Shown here: piece by piece, positions 1-10,598 of the stretch
How the letters are laid out: each line of letters opens with the position of its first letter
Position numbering within the stretch: position 1 is the stretch's first letter
Source: Primula veris
Taxonomy: Eukaryota; Streptophyta; Magnoliopsida; Ericales; Primulaceae
Direction: 5' to 3'
NCBI GenBank assembly: GCA_963682055.1
Contig: OY821747.1
Coordinates: 34,036,126 to 34,100,125 of the forward strand
Length of the DNA stretch: 64,000 bases
The notes under the pieces: model-generated
The model's input: the letters and a program-made list of their open reading frames with translations, nothing else
Database searches by the model: none
Told to the model about the DNA's origin: nothing
Program-made: the position numbers and the translations under genes

Positions 1-653
1 GACTCCAATCCTGAGAGTAATCGGGTCAAAGAGAATACCTGACGGTATTTGGTCAGGAAAAAATCCGATGGTATCCTGTCGGGATTGGTTCGAGTCATGG
101 GAGTGTTGGGTCGAGTGTGGGCTCGGTGGTGGGCTTGGGTCGAGTTACGGAGATTTTCACAGGCGTGTCATAAAGTGTGTGCAATTCATGGTCTATAAGT
201 TGGATTATAGACTACATGAGAATTAGAGTAAATATGTATAACTAACAAACTAAAATCCTAATAGAGAAAAAGAAAGCAAATGAACTATTTTTCAAATATG
301 AAAACCTATGTCATACATATTAATTTAATTATTTGTTGGAATTACGATGTATTTTATTTTATTTTTTTAAAATGCACATGCTTCTGAACGCAGGTGCATG
401 ATCACAGTAAAGGTATTGCTATCGAAGGGTATTTGATGCTAAAAAAACATAACGATAATCAATATAATCCTCTAAACTTAATAAAATATAAATTCAAAAC
501 TATTCAGGCAAGATATCTTAAATTTATAATTGGACAATTATTAGTAAGACTAGGAAAACAAATTTAGTTCATCTTTAAAAATAATACAACAAGGGAGGTC
601 ACTATAGATCACGACTTCACCTCCCTCCACTAGCAAAAAACACTATTTAGGAG
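1..653. other. intergenic DNA, no gene seen
   Basis: AT-rich sequence after a GC-richer first 180 bases. I see no reading frame with coding character, no LTR end and no clear repeat. It runs up to the AGATT target duplication of copia element A. Confidence 0.6.
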
Positions 654-783
654 AGATTTGTTGGTTTTGGTACTATTTCGAATACGATAAATGAAAGGAC
701 AATAAAATAAAGAAGACAGGAACGCAATGGAAATAACAATTTTATTTCTCATAATTGGAATATGAATTACAATTCCTGACTCG

Positions 784-1062
784 TACAAAATTAATAATAA
801 AACTGCTGGACTGGTTTGACAAAAACAAACTGTCGGACTGTTTTGACAATAAAACAAACTGCCGGACTGTTTTGACAATAAAACAAACTGCCGGACTGTT
901 TTAACAATAAAACAAACTGCCGGACTGTTTATAAAAAACTGCCGGACTGGTTTTAACAAACTGCCGGACTGGTTTTGAACAAAAAACAAACTGGACTGGT
1001 TTTAACAAATAAAAAACTGCCGGACTAGTTTTTAACAAATAAAAAATTGCCGGACTGGTTTT
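784..1062. repeat. tandem repeat in LTR U5, unit about 22-31 bp
   Basis: About ten units share the core aactgccggactgttt followed by an A-rich spacer of variable length. The array lies in the R/U5 part of the LTR and is partly present in the 5' LTR (from about 7332). Element B has related but more diverged units (aactgctggactg). Confidence 0.85.
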
Positions 1063-1480
1063 GTAAATGCTGGAAATTACAGAACTGAAAAGTAAATTAC
1101 AGAATTAAAAGACTGAAAGTAAACAGTACTGAAAAGTAAATACAGAAAAGAAACAGTACAGAAAAGTAAATTACAGAAAAGAAATGGTACTGAAATGAAA
1201 TATACAGAATGTAAAGGACTAAAAAATAAATAACAGGAAATAAAAATAAGAGGCAACTGCTGAGCAGTTTCCCTTAAACAATATTTCCCGAACCACCTTT
1301 AAAGGTTTCTGGTTTCGGGACTTTGTTCCCAAGGTACAACTTATATCTCAGAGTGGCTCGTATGGAAACCGGCACCGAACCACAGGTCGAGCTGTTGGTG
1401 GTGCGGTTCTCTCTCACTAAGTGTATGCTTATGCTGTGAGTTGTGTGTATTCTGGTGTGTTTGAATGAGAGGGGGAGGGC

Positions 1481-1500
1481 TGCCTTTTATAGGCTCTATA
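1481..1500 (-). promoter_or_regulatory. LTR TATA box (element A, 3' LTR)
   Basis: Read on the minus strand the sequence is CCTATAAAAGGC, a canonical plant TATA box. It is conserved in the 5' LTR (7853-7872) and in the LTR arms of element B, as expected for the U3/R border of a transcribed LTR. Confidence 0.7.
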
Positions 1501-1667
1501 GAAACCGCAGCCATAATTATGGTCATTAATTCTGGGAGTTACACCCACAGAATCCGCTCAATTTAATTCTAAAACCGCAGCATTTAATCTCATTCATTGC
1601 TGAGGTTTCTCTTGCTGGAAACTCTAGGGACTCATTTTGTATTTTATACAAAACTTCCTATTCGGGT

Positions 1668-1812
1668 TTGGACCCAAGACCCAAGACCCAAGACCCGAGA
1701 CATTCCCCAAATCCCAAATCCCAAGCCCAACCCCAAGCCCAAGCCCAAGCCCACACCCGCGCCCGCGCCCGCGCCCGCGCCCGTGCCCGCGCCCGTGCCC
1801 GTGCCCGAGACA
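1668..1812. repeat. C-rich microsatellite in LTR U3
   Basis: Successive runs of gacccaa, cccaaat, cccaag, cccgcg and cccgtg units. The minus strand is G-rich with regularly spaced GGG triplets. The same position in the other LTRs (8040-8165, 57293-57412, 62266-62520) has a different repeat number and composition, so it is hypervariable. It lies about 180-330 bp upstream of the LTR TATA box in transcription sense. Confidence 0.9.
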
Positions 1813-2196
1813 CGAGCGAGCGCGCGTGTGTGGTACACACTAATACTCTTAGGTGTATGTGGACATGTTAGTTTAATAACTACATGGGTTGGTATGGTAT
1901 ATATATTGTAAAATTAACTCTTAATATTCCAATATGGGATTATACTAAATGGTTTTCCTTTACCATTTCGGTTTTTCCAGATTTGAGCTCCCGAGGTACC
2001 AACTTTGAAGCCACTTTGTATTCACACCCATTCTCCGAATAGGTCATGTGATATACCGTTACGAAGCTCGTCACACGGGCTACTCAACCACGTTGAGTAC
2101 GGTATAAATAACTCAGCGCTGTTACACGAAATAATGACTCGAAGTTGGTCCAGTGACCATTCGGAAACACCCATGTTTTCACATGTTTTTCCAACA

Positions 2197-2207
2197 ATCC
2201 CCCACAT
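2197..2207 (-). other. polypurine tract of copia element A
   Basis: On the minus strand ATGTGGGGGAT directly precedes the TGTTGG start of the 3' LTR. This is the usual position and composition of a plus-strand primer. Confidence 0.85.
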
Positions 2208-2671
2208 GAATGCAATTGGCTGAAAATAAAATGCTTCTAAATGCATACGAGAGAACCGCAAGAGTTCACTACATAAGGACAGGTAGCGCGCGCCTTGAAC
2301 CTGCCGTAGTGACGTAAAATCTGATATGCTACTATTGGGTAGCCTTTAAGTCTTGAATCCTTTAGCGTTTGTGCATACCAGGGTAATGCGCACACAGTGT
2401 CCTCTCTACACCACTTACTAAGCCCTTTGGTTGTTGTCCATATTTGGCCGTGGACTGCCTTGGCAAAATTCAACCGAGTGCTCTAGTGATTTAGCCCATG
2501 GCTCATCACATAGTATCGGCCATACACACTCGTCATAGGTGATGTCAAGTCAAGGGTGTCCTGACTCACCCCTCTCGACCTTCGAGATACTTGTTTTCAT
2601 TAAGAGCCTCATGCTCACCCTTAAGATGGTCTAGGTCTATCACTCTTTCATCCTAGAAATGGGCTGGGAAC
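2208..2671 (-). other. 3' untranslated region of copia element A
   Basis: About 465 bp between the end of the RNase H frame and the polypurine tract. No reading frame with recognisable homology is seen here. Confidence 0.6.
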
Positions 2672-3472
2672 TTAAGTTCCCGAGTGCTTTGTTCGGTCAC
2701 CCCCACAGTTCGGTTTTTCCGTTGAACCCGAGGCTGGAGAATCCAGTTCGGGTTGGGTTGCCTCTGAGGAGGTTTCCAGTTTGATGGGCTTCAACCCCAT
2801 TCCCCTCGATGAAACTTCAACTCCTACCTGAGTTAAGCTTTTTGTAAATGGATCCGCTATATTGTCTTTAGATCTCACAAAATCTAATGACACCACACCG
2901 TTAGCTAACAATTCTCTTACGGATTTATGTCTCCGACGAATATGTCGGGACTTTCCATTATACATATGATCCTGCGCCCGTCCAATAGCCGACTGACTAT
3001 CGCAGTGCATGCTTATTGCTGGGACAGGTTTTGGCCACATTGGAATTCCTTCCAGAAAGCTTCTCAGCCAATCAGCCTCTTCTGTTGCTAGATCCAACGC
3101 TATGAACTCGGATTCCATAGTTGATCTAGCTATGCACGTCTGCTTGGATGATCTCCATGAGACAGCTGCTCCTCCCATCATGAACACATATCCGCTAGTG
3201 GATCGTGTACTGTTGGAATCCGAGATCCAGTTTGCATCAGAATACCCTTCCAGTACAGCTGGATATCTGGTATAATGCAACCCTCGGTCTGCTGTGTATC
3301 TCATGTATCTGAGAAGTCTCATGATGGCCTTCCAGTGTTCCTCATTTGGATTACTGGTGTACCTACTCAGTCTACTCACTGAGTTGGCTATGTCTGGTCT
3401 AGTACAGTTCATGACGTACATCAGACTGCCTATTATTCGAGAATATTCCAATTGTCTCACACTCTCCCCCAA
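2672..3472 (-). pseudogene. copia pol, RNase H end (element A)
   Basis: The frame starts at the RT/RNase H linker with the typical copia stretch around [19 protein letters not shown]. It continues through RNase H, including the YSDANW motif (first catalytic Asp), STMESEF (Glu) and HCDSQSA (Asp). It ends in a basic, then Pro/Ser-rich tail. RNase H degrades the RNA template during reverse transcription. It is out of frame with the upstream RT segment because one extra G lies in a G run at about 3470-3475, which reads G5 here and G4 in element B. The catalytic residues look intact, but the frame is cut off from RT. Confidence 0.9.
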
Positions 3473-3478
3473 AATTCT

Positions 3479-4427
3479 TTTTCAGGGTGGTTGAGATCTC
3501 TATCGGAGTTCTGGATGTAGCTCTACTATCTTTATCAAATTTGTCAAGCATCTGCCTGACATAGTGAGTTTGAGATAGCGCATATCCGTCTGATGTCTTG
3601 GTAATTTTCATACCAAGTATAACATCAGCGACACCGAAGTCTTTCATCTCGAATTTTTGTGACAACATTTTCTTAGTGGAGTTGATGTTATCAATACTCC
3701 CTATTATAATCATGTCATCTACGTAGAGGCAGACTACCACGTAGTCCTTTTCATTACCTTTCACATAGACGCATTTGTCACATTCGTTTATTCGAAAACC
3801 GTTTGATAGCATCACTCTATAAAATTTTCCGTGCCATTGTTTAGGCGCTTGTTTAAGTCCATACAAGGACTTCACAAGTTTACACACCTTGTGCGCTTTA
3901 CCTGGAACCACAAACCCTTCCGGTTGTTCCATGTAAATTTCCTCTTCCAGCTCACCATTCAAAAACGCCGTTTTAACATCCATTTGATGTATTTCCAGAT
4001 CGAACAATGCTGCGAGATCAATAACTATCCGGATTGACGTCTTCCTGGAGACAGGAGCATAGGTGTCGAAATAGTCGACACCTTCGGTTTGTCTAAAACC
4101 TTTCACTACAAGCCTTGCCTTGTATTTCTCGATTGTTCCATCGAGCTTTCTCTTCCTCTTGAAGATCCACTTGTGTCCTAGTGGCTTACACCCGGGTGGT
4201 AGATCCACTAGTTCCCAAGTGTGATTTTGTAATATCGATTCAACCTCATTGTTGATCGCTTCCTCCCAATATTGGGCTTCCGGGGATGACATTGCTTCTT
4301 TGAATGTCGCCGGTTCGCCTTCTATCATGAAGGTTACAAAATCTGGACCGAAAGACGTTTCCTTTCTAGCCCTTTTACTACGTCGAGGCTCTTCTTCTTC
4401 TTCCTCCAACGGTTCACTTGCCCCCAC
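3479..4427 (-). pseudogene. copia pol, reverse transcriptase (element A)
   Basis: Reverse transcriptase of a Ty1/copia polyprotein. Visible landmarks are the acidic linker, the conserved WELVDLPPG and KARLVVKG blocks, QMDVKTAFLNG, and the catalytic YVDD motif. The frame matches the integrase segment upstream, separated only by a stop near 4509. Downstream it runs into the frameshift at about 3475. This enzyme would copy the element RNA into DNA inside virus-like particles. The active site is intact, in contrast to element B, where YVDD has become YVDY. Confidence 0.92.
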
Positions 4428-4508
4428 ATTTTCCTCACGGTGTGACTCCTCAGTTTCTACAGTTATGGAAGATTTGCGGGGAAAGATCTCCTCGAAGAAA
4501 GAAGCTTC

Positions 4509-5069
4509 TCAAGCTTCGATGATAGTATCTACATGCACATCGGGATTATCCGACTTGTGCACTAGAAAACGATAAGCACTACTGTTTTGTGCATATCCTA
4601 TGAACACACAGTCTACCGTCTTTGGCCCTATTCTCATTCTTTTAGGAAGCGAGACAAGGACCTTCGCGAGACAACCCCAAACCCTTAAGAATTTATAGCT
4701 CGGCCTATGGCCTTTCCATAGTTCATAAGGTGGTTTATCACGCTTCTTATGCGGTAGCTTGTTCAATACATAGTTTGCGGAAAGCAGCGCTTCCCCCCAC
4801 ATGTTCTGGGGTAACCCAGAACTTATTAGCATAGCATTCATCATTTCCTTGAGCGTTCTATTCTTACGCTCAGCAACCCCATTCTGCTCCGGAGAGTATG
4901 GGGCTGTGGTTTGATGTATAATACCATTTTCTGCGCATATCTGCGCAAACGGTGCCTCGTATTCACCGCCTCTATCACTCCTCAACATTTTAATCTTTTT
5001 ATTGAGTTGATTTTCTATTTCGGTCTTATAAAGAGCGAATTTCTCTACCACTTCGTCTTTACTTCTCAT
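4509..5069 (-). pseudogene. copia pol, integrase core (element A)
   Basis: The catalytic core of integrase. The second acidic residue lies in the motif SDRGGEYEAPF and the third in [13 protein letters not shown]. The frame ends at a TGA where element B reads CAA. The upstream neighbour at 5133 is in the same frame and ends at another TGA, where element B keeps an Arg codon (CGA). That change is typical of deamination of a methylated CpG. Integrase would join the element DNA to the target and create the 5-bp duplication. Confidence 0.92.
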
Positions 5070-5132
5070 TAAGTAGACATAGCAGTATCTAGTACAGTCA
5101 TCTATAAACGTGATGAAATACTTTTTTCCTCC

Positions 5133-5882
5133 TCACGTTTGTATAAACTTTAAGTCGCATACATCCATGTGTATTAGACCGAGAGGTTCAGTACTTCGTT
5201 CAATATGTTGATACGAAGACTTGGTTAATTTTGCTTCAACACAAACCTCACATTTATGTTGTTTATCAAATACAAAATTAGGTAGTAGATTCAGTGATAT
5301 TAATTTCTTCATAGAATTAGAATTCACATGACCTAATCTACCATGCCATAAATTAAATGAATCACAAGAATAAGCAAACGAAGTTTTATTGGCCACTTGG
5401 GCAACATTCACGATTACATTATTCTTGGTACTGGCCTCAGCCTTAGTACCCTCAATAGCTAACTCGGCTTTAGGAGCCGGAGTACCAACATTTAATTTAA
5501 ACATGCCGTTGGTCATATAGCCACGGCCTACATACATTCCGTTCAAAGTGATTACAATTTTTGCAGATTCAAATACAAGTTTAAATCCTTTGTTCACCAT
5601 CACGGACCCGGAAACCAGATTCTTGCGAATTTTCGGCACATGGAGCACGCCATTCAGTGTGAGCTCCTTTCCCGATGTCATCTTCAGCAGCACGGTTTCT
5701 TTTCCTTCCACCCTGGAAGTAGCCGAGTTCCCCATAAAGCAGCTCTCATTGTCCACGGCCGTATAGGTCTTGAACATCCACTTGCTGGCACAGATGTGAC
5801 TAGTGGCGCCTGTGTCCAGCCACCATTCCTTTGGGTTGCTCCCCACCAGGTTCACTTTAGAAACCACAGCACTCAGGTGCAT
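5133..5882 (-). pseudogene. copia pol, protease and integrase zinc domain (element A)
   Basis: It contains the aspartic protease motif WWLDTGATSHIC near the start. Further on is the integrase HHCC zinc-binding domain (WHGRLGHVN ... CEVCVEAKL) and the first acidic residue of the core (HMDVCDL). In frame with gag upstream, but separated by a TGA at 5904-5906. The protease would cleave the gag-pol polyprotein. Confidence 0.9.
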
Positions 5883-5903
5883 GTAGTCTTGTCCAGCATC
5901 ATC

Positions 5904-7055
5904 TCATCCCTCAGTCACATTAGCCTGAGCAGGTGCCCTCTTCCTCCCTTTCCCTTGGAACTTCCTCTTTGGGGGGGGGGGGGGGGGGGGGGGGTTGGGC
6001 TTGTCGATGCGCATCTTACAATCCGCGGCACGATGGCCCGGTTTGTTGCACACAAAGCAATCTCCCATGAATTTCTTCTGGAGAGAAGCACCGACTACGT
6101 CGTTAAAGCATTTCCGCTTAGACATAGCGTTCTCAACCGCGTTGCCTGCTCCGCCACCGCCTTTCCTTCCGGATCGACGGTTGCTTTGCTCAACATTGAG
6201 CCTCTCAATGAGTCCCTCCAAGGTCATAGCCTTTCGCTTGTGTTTCAGGTAGTTTTGAAACTCTTTCCAAGAAGGTGGCAGTTTCTCAATCATTAATGCC
6301 ACTTGGAAAGGTTCGTTGATAACTAGCCCTTCAACCTCAAGCCTATGGTATATGAGTTGGAGTTCCTCAACCTGCTCGATGACACTCTTCCCATCAGTCA
6401 TCATGTACTCATGAAAGTCCGTGACGACAAATTTCTTTGCGCCAGCGTTATTCACTTTGTACTTTCGTTCGAGAAACTCCCAAAGCTCCTTTGCAGAAGC
6501 CTTGGGCTCGAATACACTGAAGAGAGTGTCATCCAAAGCACACAGGATGTAGTTCCGGCATAGGTAGTCACCGTGTTTCCACGCTTCCACCGCCGAAACC
6601 GTCTGCATGTCCTCATCGTTCTCGCTTAGGACGGGTGCAGACTCCTTAAGAAACCGGGTCAGATTAAGGGCAGTTAAATAAAACAGGATCTTTTGCTGCC
6701 AACGTTTGAAGTTGTTGCCCCTAAACTTTTCCGGTCTCTCCAGTTGAGAGGTTGGCAACATTGGCATCGCCGGCGTTGCCGGAGCCTTGCCCTTTGCCCT
6801 GGCCGCTGCCACAAGCGCTGCTTTGGCCGCAGCCTTAGCAGCAGCCTGTGCTGCGGCCGCAGCCGCAGCCATAGCATCAGCCTCTGCCGCAGCGGCGTCG
6901 GCCGCAGCCTTTGTCGTAGCAGCTTCGGCCTCAACCTGTGCCTGAGCCTGAGCCCCCCCACTCGCAGCGCTCGCATTGTTATGGCTACTGCCAATCACAA
7001 GTGCGCCCTGCACGTCTCCCGAAGGAACGGTGGGTGTTTGATCCTCATTAGTCAT
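5904..7055 (-). pseudogene. copia gag (element A)
   Basis: The structural capsid protein of the element. I take the start at the ATG at 7055, because the codon at 7067 is TTG. After a short leader comes a long alanine-rich stretch (about residues 35-85), then the capsid domain with the usual UBN2/copia gag block. A CCHC zinc knuckle CFVCNKPGHRAADC follows, then a proline run encoded by 24 consecutive C on this strand (5971-5994). A TGA at 5904 separates it from protease, where element B reads GGA in the same frame. It would package the element RNA. Confidence 0.9.
5971..5994. repeat. poly-G run (24 G) in gag
   Basis: A homopolymer of 24 G on the plus strand, read as proline codons in gag on the minus strand, just after the zinc knuckle. 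Element B has 30 G at the same place. Its length is likely variable and error-prone in sequencing, so the apparent frame here should be treated with care. Confidence 0.9.
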
Positions 7056-7067
7056 TTGAAATGACAA

Positions 7068-7331
7068 ATTGAAACTATTTAGTTTATCGCAAGAAAACTA
7101 AAATTCTTAATCGCAAATACTAATTATAACTTAATTAGATTGCTTTAAAAGAATAAAACAATAAAAAGATATTCTAGCGTGAAAATCAAATCACTTTTGA
7201 TTTCACTAAGAATTCTTTATAGTATTCTAGAATGAAAAGATTAAAACCAATTCGGATTTATTCTATGTGCAAATTTCAATTTCTAGTAAACTAGCAATGA
7301 TTTTGCGAGAATAAAAACCGAGACGTCAAAA
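7068..7331 (-). other. 5' leader remnant of copia element A
   Basis: AT-rich leader between gag and the truncated 5' LTR. It aligns with 61006-61262 of element B. The part containing the LTR end and any primer-binding site is deleted: leader sequence (agacgtc) passes straight into LTR tandem units. Confidence 0.75.
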
Positions 7332-8553
7332 TAAACCGGACTAGTTTTGAACAAAAAACAAACCGGACTGGTTTTAACAAATAAAAAACTGCCGGACTGG
7401 TTTTTAACAAATAAAAAACTGCCGGACTGGTTTTGTAAATGCTGGAAATTACAGAACTGAAAAGTAAATTACAGAATTGAAAGACTGAAAGTAAACAGTA
7501 CTGAAAAGTAAATACAGAAAAGAAACAGTATAGAAAAGTAAATTACAGAAAAGAAATGGTACTGAAATGAAATATACAGAATGTAAAGGACTAAAAAATA
7601 AATAACAGGAAATAAAAATAAGAGGCAACTGCTGAGCAGTTTTCCTTAAACAATATTTCCCGAACCACCTTTAAAGGTTTCTGGTTTCGGGACTTTGTTC
7701 CCAAGGTACAACTTATATCTCAGAGTGACTCGTATGGAAACCGGCACCGAACCACAGATTGAGCTGTTGGTGGTGCGGTTCTCTCTCACTAAGTGTATGC
7801 TTATGCTGTGAGTTGTGTGTATTCTGGTGTGTTTGAATGAGAGGGGGAGGGCTGCCTTTTATAGGCTCTATAGAAACCGCAGCCATAATTGTGGTCATTA
7901 ATTCTGGGAGTTACACCCACAGAATCCGCTCAATTTAATTCTGAAACCGCAGCATTTAATCTCATTCATTGCTGACGTTTCTCTTGCTGGAAACTCTAGG
8001 GACTCCTTTTGTATTTTATACAAAACTCCCTATTCGGGTTTGGACCCAAGACCCAAGACCCAAGACATTCCCCAAATCGCAAATCCCAAATCCCAAGCCC
8101 AAGCCCAAGCCCACTCCCACACCCGCGCCCGCGCCCGCGCCCGAGACCCGAGACCCGAGACACGAGACACGAGCGAGCGCGTGTGTGTGGTACACACTAA
8201 TACTCTTAGGTGTATGTGGACATGTTAGTTTAATAACTACATGGGTTGGTATGGTATATATATTGTAAAATTAACTCTTAATCTTCCAATATGGGATTAT
8301 ACTAAATGGTTTTCCTTTACCATTTCGGTTTTTCCAGATTTGAGCTCCCGAGGTACCAACTTTGAAGCCACTTTGTATTCACACCCATTCTCCGAATAGG
8401 TCATGTGATATACCGTTACGAAGCTCGTCACACGGGCTACTCAACCACGTTGAGTACGGTATAAACAACTCAGCGCTGTTACACGAAATAATGACTCGAA
8501 GTTGGTCCAGTGACCATTCGGAAACACCCATGTTTTCACATGTTTTTCCAACA
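7332..8553 (-). repeat. 5' LTR of copia element A, U5-truncated
   Basis: It aligns with 3' LTR positions of about 957-2196 and ends in CCAACA at 8553. The first roughly 300 bp (the U5 end) are missing. The U3 end and TATA box (7853-7872) are kept, so transcription could still start here, but reverse transcription could not be primed normally. Confidence 0.88.
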
Positions 8554-8558
8554 AGATT

Positions 8559-9173
8559 TTCGTAAGCAGCGACCCGACTCGTAGTTGTAACATGCTAATT
8601 TCACTAAAAATATAAATGACAACTTAAATTAGAAATCAACATGGTAAACTACTCAAGCAGTGTAAAAACTGATACAATTTAGAATTTAGGGACCAAAAAC
8701 AATCAATAATAAGTCGTTTTGCTAACGTTAAAACCCATCAATAATCAGCGATCGGAAAGAGGTTTATAGTAAGTTATTTCAAATTTTATTATTTGTTCCT
8801 TTGTTAGAGGTCAGGTGTTCCAGAAAATATTTGCGATCGAGCAAATAGCTTTACGATCAGATCGACATGGAAATCATTCGTTTAAACTTAATAAAATCTA
8901 AAATTCAAAACTACTAATAAAATACATCTTAGAGCATCCGCATTTGGTATCTCAAAACATATTTTTCATTAAAATTTGATGATTATGGTATAGAAAGCGA
9001 AGAAATTTATATGATTTCCTAGATTAATATAATAGTAATACACTCTCACGAGGTTCACATTTTTGTGGTTATAACATTGTTATGATTATTAAATGATAAT
9101 AAACAAATAAAAAGAAATAATGTAGGGTTATTATATGAAAATTAATAAAAAAACTAGAATTTTGTGTAAATAT
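8559..9173. other. intergenic DNA between two retrotransposons
   Basis: AT-rich sequence with no reading frame or repeat that I recognise. It runs from the AGATT duplication of element A to the GAACG duplication of the Tat element. Confidence 0.6.
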
Positions 9174-9178
9174 GAACG

Positions 9179-9735
9179 TGATAAAGCCATAACTTTAGTG
9201 GGTGGGGTTAGGCTTTTCAATAACAATATAGTATATAAAAATAGAATAAATAATAAACTCTTATTTAATCTTTATTAAGATCGATGGTATAATTGCTCGG
9301 AATACAATTTCCTATTTATATCTATGCTCGGTATTACAACTTGTTATGATAATCTTGATCTTCCTTCGATCTCGGTGTTCGGTCTTGTATCTTGCTCGGT
9401 CTGCTTTTGAGTGTGGTGAGTTCTGACAAGTTTTTCTCTTTTCTCTCCTTCTCTCTATATTTTTTAGGTAGATTTTATGGTCCTCCTTTTAGGGAGGATA
9501 GTTGGTTATTTATAGGGAATTATGTCTCATGGGATGTTGACAAATGTCTCCATCTCCAGGGATTTTCCAGACATGGGTCCCTTGTTAAGTGGGCCTGGGC
9601 TTTTAGCAATATCCACTCTTTATCTTTCAAGAATAGGCATGTTGTAGCCCATTTAAGCGTTGGATACCCCTTTACAATGTGTGGGTTGATTCATATCCGA
9701 ATAGAACATTCGGGTCCAACTTTTATGTTCTTTCA
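9179..9735 (-). repeat. 3' LTR of the Tat element
   Basis: 557 bp starting TGATAAAG and ending TTTCA. In minus sense it has a TATA box (CCTATAAATAACC, about 9508-9520). It is the same length as the 5' LTR. Confidence 0.93.
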
Positions 9736-9936
9736 AGTGCTCCCTGACTTCGTGGTCTCCACGTCGAGGGAGTCATGCTCGGTCTGTCGAGGATGCTACT
9801 TCGGTCTTGCTGTTCCCAATGCTTCATCGAAAAATGTCCATATTTATGACTGCTTTCTAGGACACATTTAATGTCTTGGGAATTTGCAAACTTGCTATCC
9901 AACTTCTATGCGACCCTTGATATTCACCCATTTGCC

Positions 9937-9943
9937 TATAAAA
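9937..9943 (+). promoter_or_regulatory. TATA box of first antisense coiled-coil gene
   Basis: TATAAAA, 52 bases before the ATG at 9995. The four following small genes, except where noted, show the same arrangement, which argues that each is a separate transcription unit. Confidence 0.6.
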
Positions 9944-9994
9944 TGGGATTGCTTCCTCATAAATATCCCATTGCTTATCATTACTAAGAACATC

Positions 9995-10306
9995 ATGGCC
10001 TCTCCCAATGGCGCTACTGGTGACAAATCTCATGAATACATTGCTCATTTAGAAAACGAGGTCAAGAAAGCTCATGCTGTGAAAAGGAAGTTGGCTGTTA
10101 CGGCGAAGAAATTGTCTGATATGGACGCGGCTCATCATGTGACGATGGCTGATCGGGATTGGGCCTTTGAGCATATAAAGAGGCTCGAGGCTTCTCTGGC
10201 TAAGCAAAGGGCGGCAAAAAGAGCCTATAAGCTTGCCTTCAAAGAGCTGTACAATCGGTCCAAACCGGGGTCGGATGGCGCTGAAGCAAGCTCTTCCTCG
10301 GAATAA
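9995..10306 (+). CDS. small coiled-coil protein, Tat antisense gene 1
   Basis: A 103-aa protein of unknown function, charged and helical throughout, with heptad-like spacing. A conserved N-terminal block EYIAHLENEVKKA and a C-terminal KRAYKLAFKELYNRSK block are shared with the next gene, so the two are tandem paralogues. The start is the ATG at 9995, 52 bases after a TATA box, and the frame is intact. A likely polyadenylation signal (aataaaat) lies about 70 bases past the stop. The gene runs opposite to gag-pol, just inside the element's 3' LTR. I do not recognise a domain. A role in the element's life cycle is only an inference from its position. Confidence 0.65.
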   Translation: MASPNGATGDKSHEYIAHLENEVKKAHAVKRKLAVTAKKLSDMDAAHHVTMADRDWAFEHIKRLEASLAKQRAAKRAYKLAFKELYNRSKPGSDGAEASSSSE

Positions 10307-10542
10307 TTAGTTTTTTTTTGTAATTTCTTTTATATGGGGTATCATTCCCCAGTTGTAATCGAATTATTCGAAATTAATAAAATGTTTCCAATTATCATTC
10401 TCGTATGTTTATTTTCTTAATACCTCATTGGATGACTGAATTGGATTTGAACTATGGTTAGTTGGACATAAATGTCTTTGGGAAGTTCAAGAGGGTTTGT
10501 CTTTTTCCGAGATGACCTTTGATCTTCCCCATTATTTCTTCC

Positions 10543-10549
10543 TATAAAA
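10543..10549 (+). promoter_or_regulatory. TATA box of second antisense coiled-coil gene
   Basis: TATAAAA followed by GGGGG, 50 bases before the ATG at 10599. Confidence 0.6.
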
Positions 10550-10598
10550 GGGGGTTGTACCTGTCTTTTTGTATAACTCTCCTTTTTTAACGAATCGA

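Larger units (their letters stand above)
659..2196 (-). repeat. 3' LTR of copia element A
   Basis: A complete LTR of 1538 bp bounded by TGTTGG (659) and CCAACA (ends 2196). In minus-strand sense it has U3 at 2196 down to about 1490, a TATA box near 1490, and then R/U5 down to 659. It contains two internal repeats: ten or so units of about 22-31 bp (784-1062) and a C-rich microsatellite (1668-1812). Confidence 0.93.
659..8553 (-). mobile_element. Ty1/copia LTR retrotransposon, element A (defective)
   Basis: The element is on the minus strand and is flanked by a perfect 5-bp duplication, AGATT (654-658 and 8554-8558). Its ends are TGTTGG and CCAACA. Domain order in element sense is gag, protease, integrase, RT, RNase H, which defines Ty1/copia. 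A polypurine tract abuts the 3' LTR. It is defective: three in-frame stops and one frameshift break the single gag-pol frame, and the 5' LTR has lost roughly 300 bp of its U5 end together with the primer-binding site. The two LTRs are otherwise nearly identical, so insertion looks fairly recent. It belongs to the same family as element B at 56363-63445. Confidence 0.95.

Noticed and set aside
630..989. 119-aa minus-strand frame over the LTR tandem repeats
   Set aside because: Its repeated SPAVCF-like units mirror the 28-bp DNA repeat. It crosses the LTR boundary and has no start context.
1597..1911. Open frames rich in Pro, Arg or Gly across the LTR microsatellite on both strands, also at 8009-8268 and 62232-62478
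   Set aside because: They are by-products of short tandem repeats. They are not conserved between LTR copies, and the repeat numbers differ.
5640..7064. Plus-strand frames opposite copia gag and integrase (also 59588-60217 and 60638-60979)
   Set aside because: They are complementary-strand shadows of well-supported gag-pol frames, caused by the codon bias of Ala- and Pro-rich protein.
9392..9871. 159-aa plus-strand frame over the 3' LTR of the Tat element
   Set aside because: It lies mainly in the LTR, is also present (shorter) in the 5' LTR at 25598, and has no recognisable protein pattern. It crosses the LTR boundary.
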